Counted from the stretch's first letter, positions 6,781 to 14,763 are shown. The stretch is 19,672 nucleotides of DNA from Nitriliruptorales bacterium (GCA_007126835.1 SLAO01000024.1:1-19672); one strand, 5' to 3'. The notes: generated by a model from the letters alone, not told the origin. Translations and numbers: made by a program.

Positions 6781-7283
6781 GACTCCCGCACGAGGTCCGG
6801 GATGACCTCGGCGCCGCGCAGGGTGGTCAGCGCTTCCGACGGCACGACCAGCTTCAGCCGCCGGCTGCCGCCGCCGATGACGACCTGCTCGGCCTCGAGC
6901 AACCCCGCATCGACGTACAGCGGCATGTCGGTGGGAAGGGCCAAGGGCGTGACCCCGTCGGGCTGCATGCCGGTGAGCTCCACTGTGGTCTCGGGTGACG
7001 CGAACGAGGCGCGGCGCACTCCGAGGAGCTTGCGGACCCGCCGGTTGACGTCGAGTTGACGCGTCGCCCGTACCACGCAGGCGCAGTGCACCGGCGGCTG
7101 CGTCCGTGACGCGACCACGATGCAGTTGCCCGACTGGCTGGGCTCGTACCCGTACGCTGCGCAGAAGTCGGCGGTGGCCGCGAGCGACGGGTCGATCCAG
7201 ACCACCTGGTAGGCGACGCCCAACGCGGCCGCGGCCGCGAGGACGCGAGCTTCGACCTGCGCGTCGTCGATCCGTGGCTCCAC
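6777..7283 (-). CDS. YbaK/prolyl-tRNA deacylase-associated domain protein
   Basis: A 168-residue single-domain protein of the YbaK/ProX editing family, which hydrolyses wrongly charged aminoacyl-tRNA in trans. Supporting blocks are WIDPSLAATADFCAAYG, CIVVASR, a VRKLLGVRRASFASPE segment, the loop TGMQPDGVTPLALP, LYVDAGLLEA and VIGGGSRRLKL. These match the family order and length. Specificity (Cys-tRNA, Pro-tRNA, other) cannot be read from the sequence. The start is GTG 7281-7283, with GGAAAGG upstream. It begins 42 bases after the dgt stop on the same strand, so the two may be one operon. Its TAG stop overlaps that of the PEBP gene on the other strand. Confidence 0.88.
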   Translation of the reverse strand: MEPRIDDAQVEARVLAAAAALGVAYQVVWIDPSLAATADFCAAYGYEPSQSGNCIVVASRTQPPVHCACVVRATRQLDVNRRVRKLLGVRRASFASPETTVELTGMQPDGVTPLALPTDMPLYVDAGLLEAEQVVIGGGSRRLKLVVPSEALTTLRGAEVIPDLVRES

Positions 7284-7325
7284 CTTCGCCCTTTCCGCTC
7301 GATGTGCGCGTGCCGGGTGACCGCG

Positions 7326-8717
7326 TCACACGAACTCAAAGAACGCGGTGTCGACCTCCCCCGTCAACCGGCGATGCAGTCGCGCGGCGTTGGCGTCGGT
7401 GAGGGCGCCGACATGATCGGCGATCATGCGTAGCGTCTCAACGGCGGCACCATCTTCGGCCGCATCCGCGAGGTCTTGGAGCCGGCGCTGGGTGTCCCGG
7501 GGGAACACGCCCAGGTTCGCGGCCGGACCGGCGACCGCCTCGGCGTAGATGCGGTACAGGTCATCGACGATGCGGCGCTGCCCACGCTGGTAGGTCGCCA
7601 TCCGCGGATGGTCGATCACGTAGATCCAGATCATGTCGCGCAGCACGTCGTTGCGCATCCGCAACCACCGCGGGATCGCGAGATCGTTGTAGTGGCGTCG
7701 CGGTGGCGCGTCGGGCTCCGCCAGCGACACGTTGCGGGTGAACAGCTCGAACAACCGCTTGCGCATGATCCGCATCGCCTGCTGTGCCTCGACGGTGCCG
7801 TCGAACTCGGCACCCAGGGCCGAGAAGCGCGCGAACGGCCCGTCGCCCTGGGCGAAGAGGGCCTCGACGGTCTCGGACAGCTCGTCGGGCGTGGGTCGCT
7901 GGGTGTCGCTACCCTCCGGCGAGGCCAGCTTCCCGCGCCGGCGTGCCCGCTCGACGAGCTCGTCGACGAGCCGATGCCGCGCGTTGTGCGACTGCGTCAG
8001 CATCCCCAGCGGGATGAACCCCGCGAGGTACCAGTCCTCAAGGTCGTGGACGGCGTAGGCGACGTCGTCGGCCCAGTCCATCACCTGCGCCTCGAAGCTT
8101 CGGGCGTAGCGGCGCTCGGTCGGGACCGGGGCGCGCATCCACGCGGCCTCGCCGGCCTCGGTTGGGTAGAAGCACCACTTGTCGCTGTCGAGCTCCCCGC
8201 GCTGCCAGGGGTACTTGGTGGCGGCGTCGAGCGTTCCGCGGGTCAGGTTCAACCCGGGAAAGGCTCCGCTGCCGGCCAGGACGGTCGTGACCAGGCGGAA
8301 GTTCTGCGCGTTGCCCTCGTAGCCTCCGACCTCGCCTGGGGCCACGCCCCATTCTTGCGCGACCGCGTCCACGGCGGCCGACAGGGACTCCTCGCCGACG
8401 TGGCCGAACGGCGGGTGCCCGAAGTCATGCAGGATCGCGGCGGCTTCGCAGCAGTCGGGGTGTGCGCCGAGGCGCTCGGCCAGACGGCGGGCGAGCTGGG
8501 CAACCTCGATGGTGTGCGTCAGCCGCGTGCGCAGGAAGTCGGCCTCGCCCGGCGCGACGACCTGCGTCTTGCCCTGGAGGGTGCGAAACGCGGTCGCGTG
8601 CACCAGCCGGTCGTAGTCGCGAGCGAACGGCTGTCGATAGTCCGGCGGGTCGTCCCTGTCGGGGTTGCGCTCCAGGTCGGGCGGGGCATAGCCGAGGTCA
8701 CGAGGGTCTGTCATCAC
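7326..8717 (-). CDS. dgt: dGTPase-like HD-domain triphosphohydrolase
   Basis: A 463-residue member of the Dgt family, which cleaves deoxynucleoside triphosphates to nucleoside and tripolyphosphate. The metal-binding HD set is present: H68 (RLTHTIEV), H97-D98 in LHDFGHPPFGH, and D217/D218 in WADDVAYAV. The family opening RDYDRLVHATAFRTLQGKTQV is intact, and length is within the normal range. The start is either GTG 8715-8717 or the next codon ATG 8712-8714; there is no ribosome site. A TAGGCT box ends six bases before the GTG, so a leaderless message is likely. Role: nucleotide pool control; some relatives limit phage replication, but nothing here shows that use. Confidence 0.92.
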   Translation of the reverse strand: MMTDPRDLGYAPPDLERNPDRDDPPDYRQPFARDYDRLVHATAFRTLQGKTQVVAPGEADFLRTRLTHTIEVAQLARRLAERLGAHPDCCEAAAILHDFGHPPFGHVGEESLSAAVDAVAQEWGVAPGEVGGYEGNAQNFRLVTTVLAGSGAFPGLNLTRGTLDAATKYPWQRGELDSDKWCFYPTEAGEAAWMRAPVPTERRYARSFEAQVMDWADDVAYAVHDLEDWYLAGFIPLGMLTQSHNARHRLVDELVERARRRGKLASPEGSDTQRPTPDELSETVEALFAQGDGPFARFSALGAEFDGTVEAQQAMRIMRKRLFELFTRNVSLAEPDAPPRRHYNDLAIPRWLRMRNDVLRDMIWIYVIDHPRMATYQRGQRRIVDDLYRIYAEAVAGPAANLGVFPRDTQRRLQDLADAAEDGAAVETLRMIADHVGALTDANAARLHRRLTGEVDTAFFEFV

Positions 8718-8723
8718 CCGTGC

Positions 8724-8729
8724 AGCCTA
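8724..8729 (-). promoter_or_regulatory. Putative -10 box (TAGGCT) for leaderless dgt transcript
   Basis: TAGGCT on the minus strand, then six bases, then GTG-ATG of dgt. This spacing puts the expected transcription start on the first codon. No clear -35 element is visible upstream. Confidence 0.45.
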
Positions 8730-8766
8730 GTGCTCTGCCGCCAACGGTCCAGGAGCCGCGAGGGTG

Positions 8767-8786
8767 CAGCGAGCGACAGCGAGCGG
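8767..8786. repeat. Tandem 10-base repeat beside the ppc stem-loop
   Basis: CAGCGAGCGA at 8767-8776 is followed at once by CAGCGAGCGG at 8777-8786, one mismatch in ten. It lies in the 139-base gap between dgt and ppc, 17 bases from the large stem-loop. Together they resemble a composite intergenic repeat unit, though only one copy is in this window. Confidence 0.6.
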
Positions 8787-8803
8787 GGCGAGGGCCCGCC
8801 GAC

Positions 8804-8853
8804 GGCGACGTTGCGATTGCGACGTCCCTGTACGTCGAAATCGCAACGTCGCC
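8804..8853 (-). terminator. Strong stem-loop behind ppc, probable terminator or intergenic repeat hairpin
   Basis: Two 22-base arms (8804-8825 and 8832-8853) pair with a single mismatch around a six-base loop. The hairpin starts three bases after the ppc TGA on the minus strand. The long, near-perfect stem and position fit transcription termination or 3'-end protection of ppc mRNA. There is no T-tract after the stem on the minus strand, so it is not a classic intrinsic terminator; high-GC actinobacteria often lack the tract. Confidence 0.65.
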
Positions 8854-8856
8854 CGA

Positions 8857-11544
8857 TCAACCGGTGTTCTGCAGCCCCGCGGCGATGCCGTTGACGGTCA
8901 GACGCACCACCTCGCTGGCCTCCTGGGCACCGCTGCCGGCCCGCAGCTCGGCCAAGAAGCGTGCCTGCAGAAACGACAGGGCGTCGACGTAAGGATCGCG
9001 CAGCTCCACGGCCCGACGCAGCAGCTCGCGCTCGCCGAGCAGCGGGCCACCGGTCACCTCCCGGACCATCCGCTCGGATCGGATGTACTCGTCGATGATC
9101 GCGCCGGCGAGGTCGTCGCGTTGTCCCAGCTCGAGGTAGCGCTCGCCCACCAGCATGTCCGCCTTGACCAGGCTTAGCTCCGCGCTCTCGATCACCGTGG
9201 CGAAGAACGGCCACTCGTCGCGCATCGTCCGCAGCTCGTCGATGCCGCGTTCGTCGGCCACCTGCTCCAAGGCGGTGCCCAGCCCGTACCAGCCAGGCAG
9301 GTTCACCCGGTTCTGGGCCCAGGCGAAGACCCAGGGGATCGCCCGCAGTGACGCCAGCCCGTCCTGCGATCCGCGCCGGGACGGCCGCGACCCCAACCGC
9401 AGCTCCGAGAGCTCGGCCACCGGGGTGACCTGCTCGAAGAAGTCGGTGAAGCCCTCGGCGTCCACCAGGTCGCGGTAGTGCTGCCGGGCGACCTCGCCGA
9501 GTTGCTCGGCCACCGGCAGGTAGCGCTCCTCCTTGGCCACCGCGTCGGCCTCCACCCCAGGCCGGGACGAGTGCACCACCGCGTGGGCCAGCTGCTCGAC
9601 GTGACGGCGGGCCAGGGCCTGGTTGCGGTAGCGGTTCAAGATCACCTCGCCCTGCTCAGTGACCTTCAACCGGCCGGTCAGTGACCCCGGCGCCTGGCTG
9701 CGCACCGCTCGCCCGGCGGGACCGCCGCCGCGCGCCAGCGCGCCTCCACGCCCGTGGAACAGCGTCAGCTCCACCCCGCGTTCGTCAGCCCATGCCGCCA
9801 GCCGGCCCTGCGCGATGTACAGGTCGACGTTGGCGGCCAGGAACCCCACGTCCTTGGCAGAGTCGGAGTACCCGAGCATCACCTCGACGCGGCGCCCGTC
9901 GCCTTCCAGGCGGGCGGCCTCCCCGGGCTGGTCGAGTACGTCGTTCAGCACGTCGATCGCACCGGCGATGTCCTGGCCGGTCTCGAACAGCGGCACGACG
10001 TCGAGGGTCAACCCGTCGGGCACCGCCAGACGGGCCAGGGCCCGCACCGCCAGCACGTCGGCGGCCGACGTGGTGAAGCTGACCACGTACCGCCGGCAGG
10101 CATCGACTCCGAAGCGTCGCTGCAGCTCGCCCATGGACCGCAGCGTGGCCAGCACCTCCTGGGTGGAAGCCGAAGGTTCGGCGATTTCCTCGGGCCACCC
10201 GGCGGTGGCCAGGGCGTCCAGCGCCGCCGGGTCCTGCTTCGCCCAGGGCGCCAGCTCAGCCAGCGCCCGCGTGTGGACGTCGGCGTGCTGGCGCACCTCC
10301 AGCGCGGCGAAGTGGAACCCGAAGGTCTCGACCTGCCAGAGCAGGTGCTGCAGCTCGCCGTAGGCCAGCCGGGACGCTCCCCCAGCGGCGAGGGAGCGCT
10401 GGAGGGCGGCGATGTCATCGATCAGATCCTCGGGGGCCCGGTACCCGCCCTCCCCGCGCCGGGTGGCCAAGATCCGCTCGGCCACCAGGACCAACATCCG
10501 CCGGTGGGGCTCCCCGGGCATCCGGGTGCGCGCAGCCTCGGCCGCCGCGGGAAACTCCGCGGCCAGCTCGTCGAACCGTTGCTCGATCTCACCCGACGGG
10601 GGGGTCGAGGTGTCCGAGGCGCTGAGCATCCGGCTGATGCGTCGGGCTGCGTTCTCCAGGCCTCGCAGCACGTGGTCGGCGTGGATGTCGAGTACCTGGC
10701 GCGTGACGTCCGCGGTGACGCGCGGGTTGCCGTCACGGTCGCCGCCCACCCAGCTGCCCCAGCGCAGGAACGGCCGGAACGCTGGCGGGCGCGCACCGAC
10801 GTCGTCAGGTGACAACGCCGCGTCGAGATCGCGGTAGATGCGCGGCAGCACGGTGAACAAGGAGGTGTCGAAGACCGCCATGAGCCGGCGCACCTCGTCG
10901 AGGGGCGACGGGCGCTCCCGGCGCAGTTGCTCGGTGCGCCACAGGATCGCCACCTCTTCGCGCAGGCGCCGGCGGATGTCGCCGGCGGCCGCCGTCGCGC
11001 TGACGTGGTCCGACAGCCGCGCGAGCTCACCGGCGATGCGCTGCAGCCCGTCGAGCACCGAACGTCGCCGTGCTTCCGTGGGGTGCGCGGTCAGCACCGG
11101 GTGCAACTCGAGCCGCTCGAGCAGGCCGTGCAAGGCGGGCCGGCCGATCTCGGCGTCCAGCTCGGCGACGAGGGCGCCCAGCGATTCGTGGACGACCTCC
11201 TCGCGCGCTCCCTCGGCGGCTAGCACCCCGACCCGGTAGTGCTCCTCGGCGAGGTTGGTCAACTGGAACCACAGGGTGAACGCGCGAGCGACCGCCTCGG
11301 CGCGGACGGGTGGCAGCTCGGCCACGATCGTCTCGACGTCGGACCGGCGCTCCTCGGTGGGGTCACGCCGCAGGTCGATGCAGGCCCGGCGGAGCCGCTC
11401 GACGTCGGCGAGCAGCTCCTGTCCCCCCGCCTCGCTGATGACCTCGCCGAGCACGTCGCCGAGCAGACGAACCACGCGCCGCAGCGGCGCCGGGACCTGT
11501 TCGGGGTCCCGACGGACGGCCTGGGCGTAGGGGATGCGGTCCAT
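8857..11544 (-). CDS. ppc: Phosphoenolpyruvate carboxylase
   Basis: A complete 895-residue enzyme that carboxylates phosphoenolpyruvate with bicarbonate to oxaloacetate, refilling the TCA cycle. Signature blocks: LTAHPTEARRRS (151-162) with the first catalytic histidine H154; WVGGDRDGNPRVT (265-277); LGYSDSAKDVGF (557-568); FHGRGGALARGGGP (596-609) with H597; and LRAIPWVFAWAQ further on. The C-terminus ends in GIAAGLQNTG, the usual PEPC end. One small departure is alanine in place of the usual glycine in GRGG-x-x-G-RGG. The ATG 11542-11544 has no ribosome site, but TACCAT lies seven bases upstream. It is 30 bases behind aidB on the same strand. Confidence 0.97.
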   Translation of the reverse strand: MDRIPYAQAVRRDPEQVPAPLRRVVRLLGDVLGEVISEAGGQELLADVERLRRACIDLRRDPTEERRSDVETIVAELPPVRAEAVARAFTLWFQLTNLAEEHYRVGVLAAEGAREEVVHESLGALVAELDAEIGRPALHGLLERLELHPVLTAHPTEARRRSVLDGLQRIAGELARLSDHVSATAAAGDIRRRLREEVAILWRTEQLRRERPSPLDEVRRLMAVFDTSLFTVLPRIYRDLDAALSPDDVGARPPAFRPFLRWGSWVGGDRDGNPRVTADVTRQVLDIHADHVLRGLENAARRISRMLSASDTSTPPSGEIEQRFDELAAEFPAAAEAARTRMPGEPHRRMLVLVAERILATRRGEGGYRAPEDLIDDIAALQRSLAAGGASRLAYGELQHLLWQVETFGFHFAALEVRQHADVHTRALAELAPWAKQDPAALDALATAGWPEEIAEPSASTQEVLATLRSMGELQRRFGVDACRRYVVSFTTSAADVLAVRALARLAVPDGLTLDVVPLFETGQDIAGAIDVLNDVLDQPGEAARLEGDGRRVEVMLGYSDSAKDVGFLAANVDLYIAQGRLAAWADERGVELTLFHGRGGALARGGGPAGRAVRSQAPGSLTGRLKVTEQGEVILNRYRNQALARRHVEQLAHAVVHSSRPGVEADAVAKEERYLPVAEQLGEVARQHYRDLVDAEGFTDFFEQVTPVAELSELRLGSRPSRRGSQDGLASLRAIPWVFAWAQNRVNLPGWYGLGTALEQVADERGIDELRTMRDEWPFFATVIESAELSLVKADMLVGERYLELGQRDDLAGAIIDEYIRSERMVREVTGGPLLGERELLRRAVELRDPYVDALSFLQARFLAELRAGSGAQEASEVVRLTVNGIAAGLQNTG

Positions 11545-11551
11545 TGGCTGG

Positions 11552-11557
11552 ATGGTA
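11552..11557 (-). promoter_or_regulatory. Putative -10 box (TACCAT) for leaderless ppc transcript
   Basis: TACCAT on the minus strand is seven bases before the ppc ATG, in the 30-base aidB-ppc gap. No Shine-Dalgarno-like sequence is present, so ppc may have its own leaderless promoter even though aidB lies directly upstream. Confidence 0.4.
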
Positions 11558-11574
11558 GGCCAACGAGCCGCTGC

Positions 11575-13218
11575 TCATGCATCGAACGCCGGCAGGACCC
11601 GCGCGAGGACGGCGTCGACATCCAGCCCGGGCGGCAACGCTCCGAACGCGTGTCCGCCCTCACCCGACAGCCGCGTGGCGCAGAACGCGTCAGCGACGGC
11701 CGGATCCCCGCCGCGGACGAGGAGCGCACCCTGCAGGGCGAGGGCAGCCCGCTCGACCGTGCGCCTGGCTGTGGCCTCGTCCAACGTGCCCAGGTCCTTG
11801 CGGACTGCGACCACGGCGCGGTCGAGGTGCTCGTCGGCGCCGGCGGCCGCCTCCACCTCCGCCAGCAGCGCCTCGACCCCGTCGGGACTGCGGCGCATCG
11901 CCCGCAGGACGTCGAGGCACTGGACGTTGCCCGATCCCTCCCAGATGCCGTTGAGCGGGCTTTGGCGGAACAGGCGCGGCATGCCCGACTCCTCCACGTA
12001 GCCAGCGCCTCCCAGGCACTCGAGGGCTTCAGCCGCGTGCGCCGGGGCACGCTTGCACAGCCAGTACTTCGCGATCGGCGTGCCCAATCGCACGATGCCG
12101 GTCTCGTGCTGGCTGCCGGCTGCCTGGTCGAACGCACGAGCCAGGCGCAGCGCCAAGGCCGTGGCCGCCTCGCTCTCGAGCGCGAGGTCGGCCAGGACGG
12201 TGCGCATCAGCGGCTGCTCGGCGAGGTGGCGACCGAACGCCTGACGGTGGACGGCGTGGTGAGCGGCTTCGGCGAGCCCGTGACGCATCCCACCTGCCGC
12301 TCCGACCGCGCAGTCGAGCCTGGTGTGCCCGACCATCTCGATGATGGTTGCCACGCCCCGGCCCTCCTCACCAACCATCCAGCCGACGGTGTCGTCGAAC
12401 TCAACTTCGGCCGAGGCGTTCGAGCGGTCCCCGAGCTTGTCCTTCAGCCGCTGCAGGTAGAAGGGGTTACGGGTTCCGTCGGGCAGCCATCGGGGCACGA
12501 GGAAGCAGGACAGACCACCGGGGGCGTGCGCGAGGGCGAGGAACGCATCGCTCATCGGTGCGGAGCAGAACCACTTGTGCCCGGTCAGGCGATGCTCGCC
12601 GCCGGGGCCACCCGCGCCGGCCGGTTCGGCCCTCGTGGTGTTGGCCCGGACGTCGCTGCCGCCCTGCTTCTCGGTCATGGCCATCCCGAACGTGGCACCC
12701 GCCTTGTCGTGCGCGGGCCGGAACGTCGGGTCATAGGTGCGCCCGACCACGCGCGGGACCCACTGCTCCGCGATGTCGGGTTGCGCCCGCAGGCTCGGAA
12801 CCACCGCGTAGGTCATCGACATCGGGCAGAAGTGGCCAGCGTCCACCCGGGTCCAGATCATGGCCTTGGCCGCGCGGGCGACGTGGGAGCCCGCCGGCGC
12901 GTCGCCCGCCCACGGCGCCGCGGCGAGGCCGTTGGACACCGACACGGCGGTGAGCTCGTGGTAGGCCGGGTGGTACCGAACCTCGTCGACGCGGTGCCCG
13001 AAACGGTCGTGGGTGACCAGCTCCGGAGGGTAGGCGTTGGCCTGTCGGCCGCGCTCAATCCACGCGGGGTCACCGGCTAGCTGACCCAGGGCGGACAGCT
13101 CCTCCGACGCCCACCCGGCTCCTTCCCGGACCACCGCCTCGACCAGCGCGACGTCCTCGGCGTAGCAGTTGTGTCCTTCACGCGCGGGCGGTTGGTTGCG
13201 CACCTCATGCGTCAGCAC
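11575..13218 (-). CDS. aidB: AidB-type acyl-CoA dehydrogenase (alkylation-response flavoprotein)
   Basis: A 547-residue flavoprotein close to E. coli AidB (541 residues) over its length. It begins VRNQPP-x-x-GHNCYAEDVAL; the flavin region is GMAMTEKQGGSDVRANTTRAE; further blocks are HKWFCSAP, GGLSCFLVPRWLPDG, RLKDKLGDRSNAS, and near the C-terminus LGGAGYVEESGMPRLFRQSP and NGIWEGSGNVQCLDVLR. In E. coli AidB binds FAD and DNA and belongs to the adaptive response to alkylating agents; its substrate is uncertain. The GTG at 13216-13218 has AAGGAGG five bases upstream, which decides the start; the long open frame above it is TetR antisense-frame sequence. It follows the TetR gene by 19 bases and is likely controlled by it. 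Confidence 0.93.
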   Translation of the reverse strand: MLTHEVRNQPPAREGHNCYAEDVALVEAVVREGAGWASEELSALGQLAGDPAWIERGRQANAYPPELVTHDRFGHRVDEVRYHPAYHELTAVSVSNGLAAAPWAGDAPAGSHVARAAKAMIWTRVDAGHFCPMSMTYAVVPSLRAQPDIAEQWVPRVVGRTYDPTFRPAHDKAGATFGMAMTEKQGGSDVRANTTRAEPAGAGGPGGEHRLTGHKWFCSAPMSDAFLALAHAPGGLSCFLVPRWLPDGTRNPFYLQRLKDKLGDRSNASAEVEFDDTVGWMVGEEGRGVATIIEMVGHTRLDCAVGAAGGMRHGLAEAAHHAVHRQAFGRHLAEQPLMRTVLADLALESEAATALALRLARAFDQAAGSQHETGIVRLGTPIAKYWLCKRAPAHAAEALECLGGAGYVEESGMPRLFRQSPLNGIWEGSGNVQCLDVLRAMRRSPDGVEALLAEVEAAAGADEHLDRAVVAVRKDLGTLDEATARRTVERAALALQGALLVRGGDPAVADAFCATRLSGEGGHAFGALPPGLDVDAVLARVLPAFDA

Positions 13219-13237
13219 GGCAGCCTCCTTGTCTGAC

Positions 13238-13843
13238 TCAGCGCGCAGGCAGGGCACGCAAGCACGTCGAGACCAGCTCGTCGGTGACCTCGTCCGCGCG
13301 TTCGTGGGCGCGAGCCACCGACAGGGGACCGACGAGCGCCTCGGCCATCGCGCCGACGAGCGCCGCGGCCACGAGCGTGCTGTCATGGGGCTCGAGCTCC
13401 CCGGCGGCGACGCCGTCATCGAGCGCCGACACGATGGCGTCGCGGTGGAGCCGGCGGTGCGCGATGCGCTCGGCTTCCACCGCTGGGGCGCACGGGTCGG
13501 CCAGCAGCGCCGACGCCAGCCGGGGGCGGCGCAGCGCACGAGCGGCGAACAACCGCAGCCCCTCAGCGATGCGGGCGACCGCCGGCCCCTCGCTGCGGGC
13601 AACCTCGGCGACGAGGTGGGCCTCCCCCCCGGCGGTGCGCCGGAAGGTCTCTACGCACAGCGCGTCCTTGTCATCGACGTAGCGGTACACGGTGCCGGTC
13701 GCGATTCCGGCGTGGTCGGCGACCGCAGCGATGGTTACCGCCGGCCACCCGCCGGCGTCGAGCAACTCGACGGTCGCATCGAGGATGCGCTCCCGCGTAG
13801 CTGCCTGCCGAGCTTGCACTGCCGGAGTGCGCCGGTACGCCAT
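13238..13843 (-). CDS. TetR-family transcriptional repressor, probable regulator of aidB
   Basis: A 201-residue protein with an N-terminal TetR helix-turn-helix: TRERILDATVELLDAGG, then IAAVADHAGIATGTVYRYV and DDKDAL (about residues 16-61). The C-terminal helical ligand domain is variable, as usual in the family, so the effector cannot be named. The ATG at 13841-13843 was preferred over a GTG twelve codons upstream because the HTH begins soon after it and a promoter-like arrangement ends six bases before it. It is the first gene of an operon with aidB (19-base gap). The operator over its own promoter suggests autorepression. Confidence 0.92.
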   Translation of the reverse strand: MAYRRTPAVQARQAATRERILDATVELLDAGGWPAVTIAAVADHAGIATGTVYRYVDDKDALCVETFRRTAGGEAHLVAEVARSEGPAVARIAEGLRLFAARALRRPRLASALLADPCAPAVEAERIAHRRLHRDAIVSALDDGVAAGELEPHDSTLVAAALVGAMAEALVGPLSVARAHERADEVTDELVSTCLRALPAR

Positions 13844-13849
13844 GCAAGG

Positions 13850-13879
13850 ATTGAACCACAGTTCACTTCTTGTGTGCAA
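13850..13879 (-). promoter_or_regulatory. Putative tetR-aidB promoter (TTGCAC-18-TTCAAT), leaderless
   Basis: On the minus strand TTGCAC (13874-13879) and TTCAAT (13850-13855) are 18 bases apart, and six bases separate the latter from the ATG. The -10 lacks the second-position A common in actinobacteria, so it is an imperfect match. No ribosome site precedes the ATG. Confidence 0.35.
13852..13865. promoter_or_regulatory. Probable TetR operator over the tetR-aidB promoter
   Basis: TGAAC, four bases, GTTCA: perfect five-base inverted arms overlapping the putative -10 and lying nine bases from the tetR start codon. Position and symmetry fit an autoregulatory TetR operator. Arms are short, so the call leans on position. 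Confidence 0.5.
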
Positions 13880-13894
13880 CGCGCCCGACAGGCG

Positions 13895-14626
13895 CTAGGC
13901 AGCCACGCCGGCGTGGCCCGGCGGGCTCATCCACCGCACGTTGGCCCCGAGCAGGAAGCTCAGCTCCCCGGGGTCGAGCACCCACGATCCCTCGTCCTGG
14001 GGCAGATGGATCTCACAGACGGGGCGTACGGGCAGGAAGCCCTCGGGGATGCGGACCGTCGGGCGACCCAGACCGGTCATGCGGCGGGGCACAAAGGTCG
14101 CGCTGGCGGCCAGCGCGACCGCGTCGCTGTGGTCACCGAAGCGCTCACACAGGTCACAGCCGAGGGTGAACTCGACGCCCACCACCCGCTGGTGCGCCGC
14201 GCGGAACCCGCGCTCGTACTCGAGCACTTCCCCGTCGAGCTCGACGGTGAGCAGCGCGGTCGGGCGCACGCCGTAGTAGCTGAGGGTGCGGCCGATCATG
14301 TCCTCGGCTTCACGTCGGACCCGGAAGGCGTAGAAGCCGCAGACACAGTCGAGGCCCGGCGGGGTGCAGTCAACCCGCTTGCACGCCGCGTCCTCGTCGG
14401 CGTGGTAGGCCCGCCCCTCGGTGACGCCCGACAGCATCGCAGACCGACCGTCAGCGGCCACGAGCACCTGCGCGGTCTTGTAGGCCACCTCCGGCTCTAG
14501 AGACAGCTCCTCCTCCATCGCGAGCCAGTGGTACCGGCTGGCGCTTCGGTGCATGCCCGACAGCAGATGTGCGAGCAGCACCGGCACGACGAGCAGGAGG
14601 ACGAAGCCAACGAGGGCGAAGCCCAT
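13895..14626 (-). CDS. Membrane-anchored cysteine-rich protein of unknown function
   Basis: A 243-residue protein with one N-terminal membrane helix (about 3-24) followed by His/Arg residues, so by the positive-inside rule the rest is probably cytosolic. The soluble part has seven cysteines: C82-x4-C87-x6-C94-x-C96, then C157-x2-C160, and C204. C94 and C96 sit in DCVCGFYAFR, and the segment VELDGEVLEYERGFRA follows. I recall a similar CGIYA / G-V-x-E-x-E-x-G-x-RA pattern in unnamed actinobacterial proteins, but no function. The cysteine pairs suggest a zinc or redox site. The ATG 14624-14626 has only a weak ribosome site. It follows the 40-residue gene by 14 bases, so the two probably share a transcript. 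Confidence 0.75.
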   Translation of the reverse strand: MGFALVGFVLLLVVPVLLAHLLSGMHRSASRYHWLAMEEELSLEPEVAYKTAQVLVAADGRSAMLSGVTEGRAYHADEDAACKRVDCTPPGLDCVCGFYAFRVRREAEDMIGRTLSYYGVRPTALLTVELDGEVLEYERGFRAAHQRVVGVEFTLGCDLCERFGDHSDAVALAASATFVPRRMTGLGRPTVRIPEGFLPVRPVCEIHLPQDEGSWVLDPGELSFLLGANVRWMSPPGHAGVAA

Positions 14627-14640
14627 CGACGACTCGTCGC

Positions 14641-14763
14641 CTAACGCTCGAGGCCCTCAGCGGCCTCGTCTTTCGCCGGCTGCTCGGCTGGCTGCTGCGC
14701 GGGCTGCTTGGCCGGCTCGATCCTCTCGATCACGCGTCGCTTCTTCGGCTTGCCGAGATCCAT
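14641..14763 (-). CDS. Small conserved-type 'MDLGKPKKRR' protein, 40 residues
   Basis: A 40-residue ORF reading MDLGKPKKRRVIERIEPAKQ and then a Gln/Pro/Ala-rich acidic tail ending in GLER. It has AGGAGG five bases before the ATG, the best ribosome site in the neighbourhood. The opening MDLGKPK plus a short basic patch and a Pro-rich tail is a recurrent small protein in actinobacteria, to my recollection; its function is unknown. It has no membrane segment and is likely disordered. It heads the transcript with the cysteine-rich membrane protein (14-base gap). Confidence 0.8.
   Translation of the reverse strand: MDLGKPKKRRVIERIEPAKQPAQQPAEQPAKDEAAEGLER

Noticed and set aside
11239..13080. 613-codon plus-strand frame across the ppc start and aidB
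   Set aside because: It is the antisense shadow of two well-supported genes and has no recognisable domain.
14627..14639. CGACGA-C-TCGTCG palindrome between the 40-residue gene and the cysteine-rich protein
   Set aside because: The one-base loop cannot form a hairpin, and it lies inside a probable operon; no role is supported.
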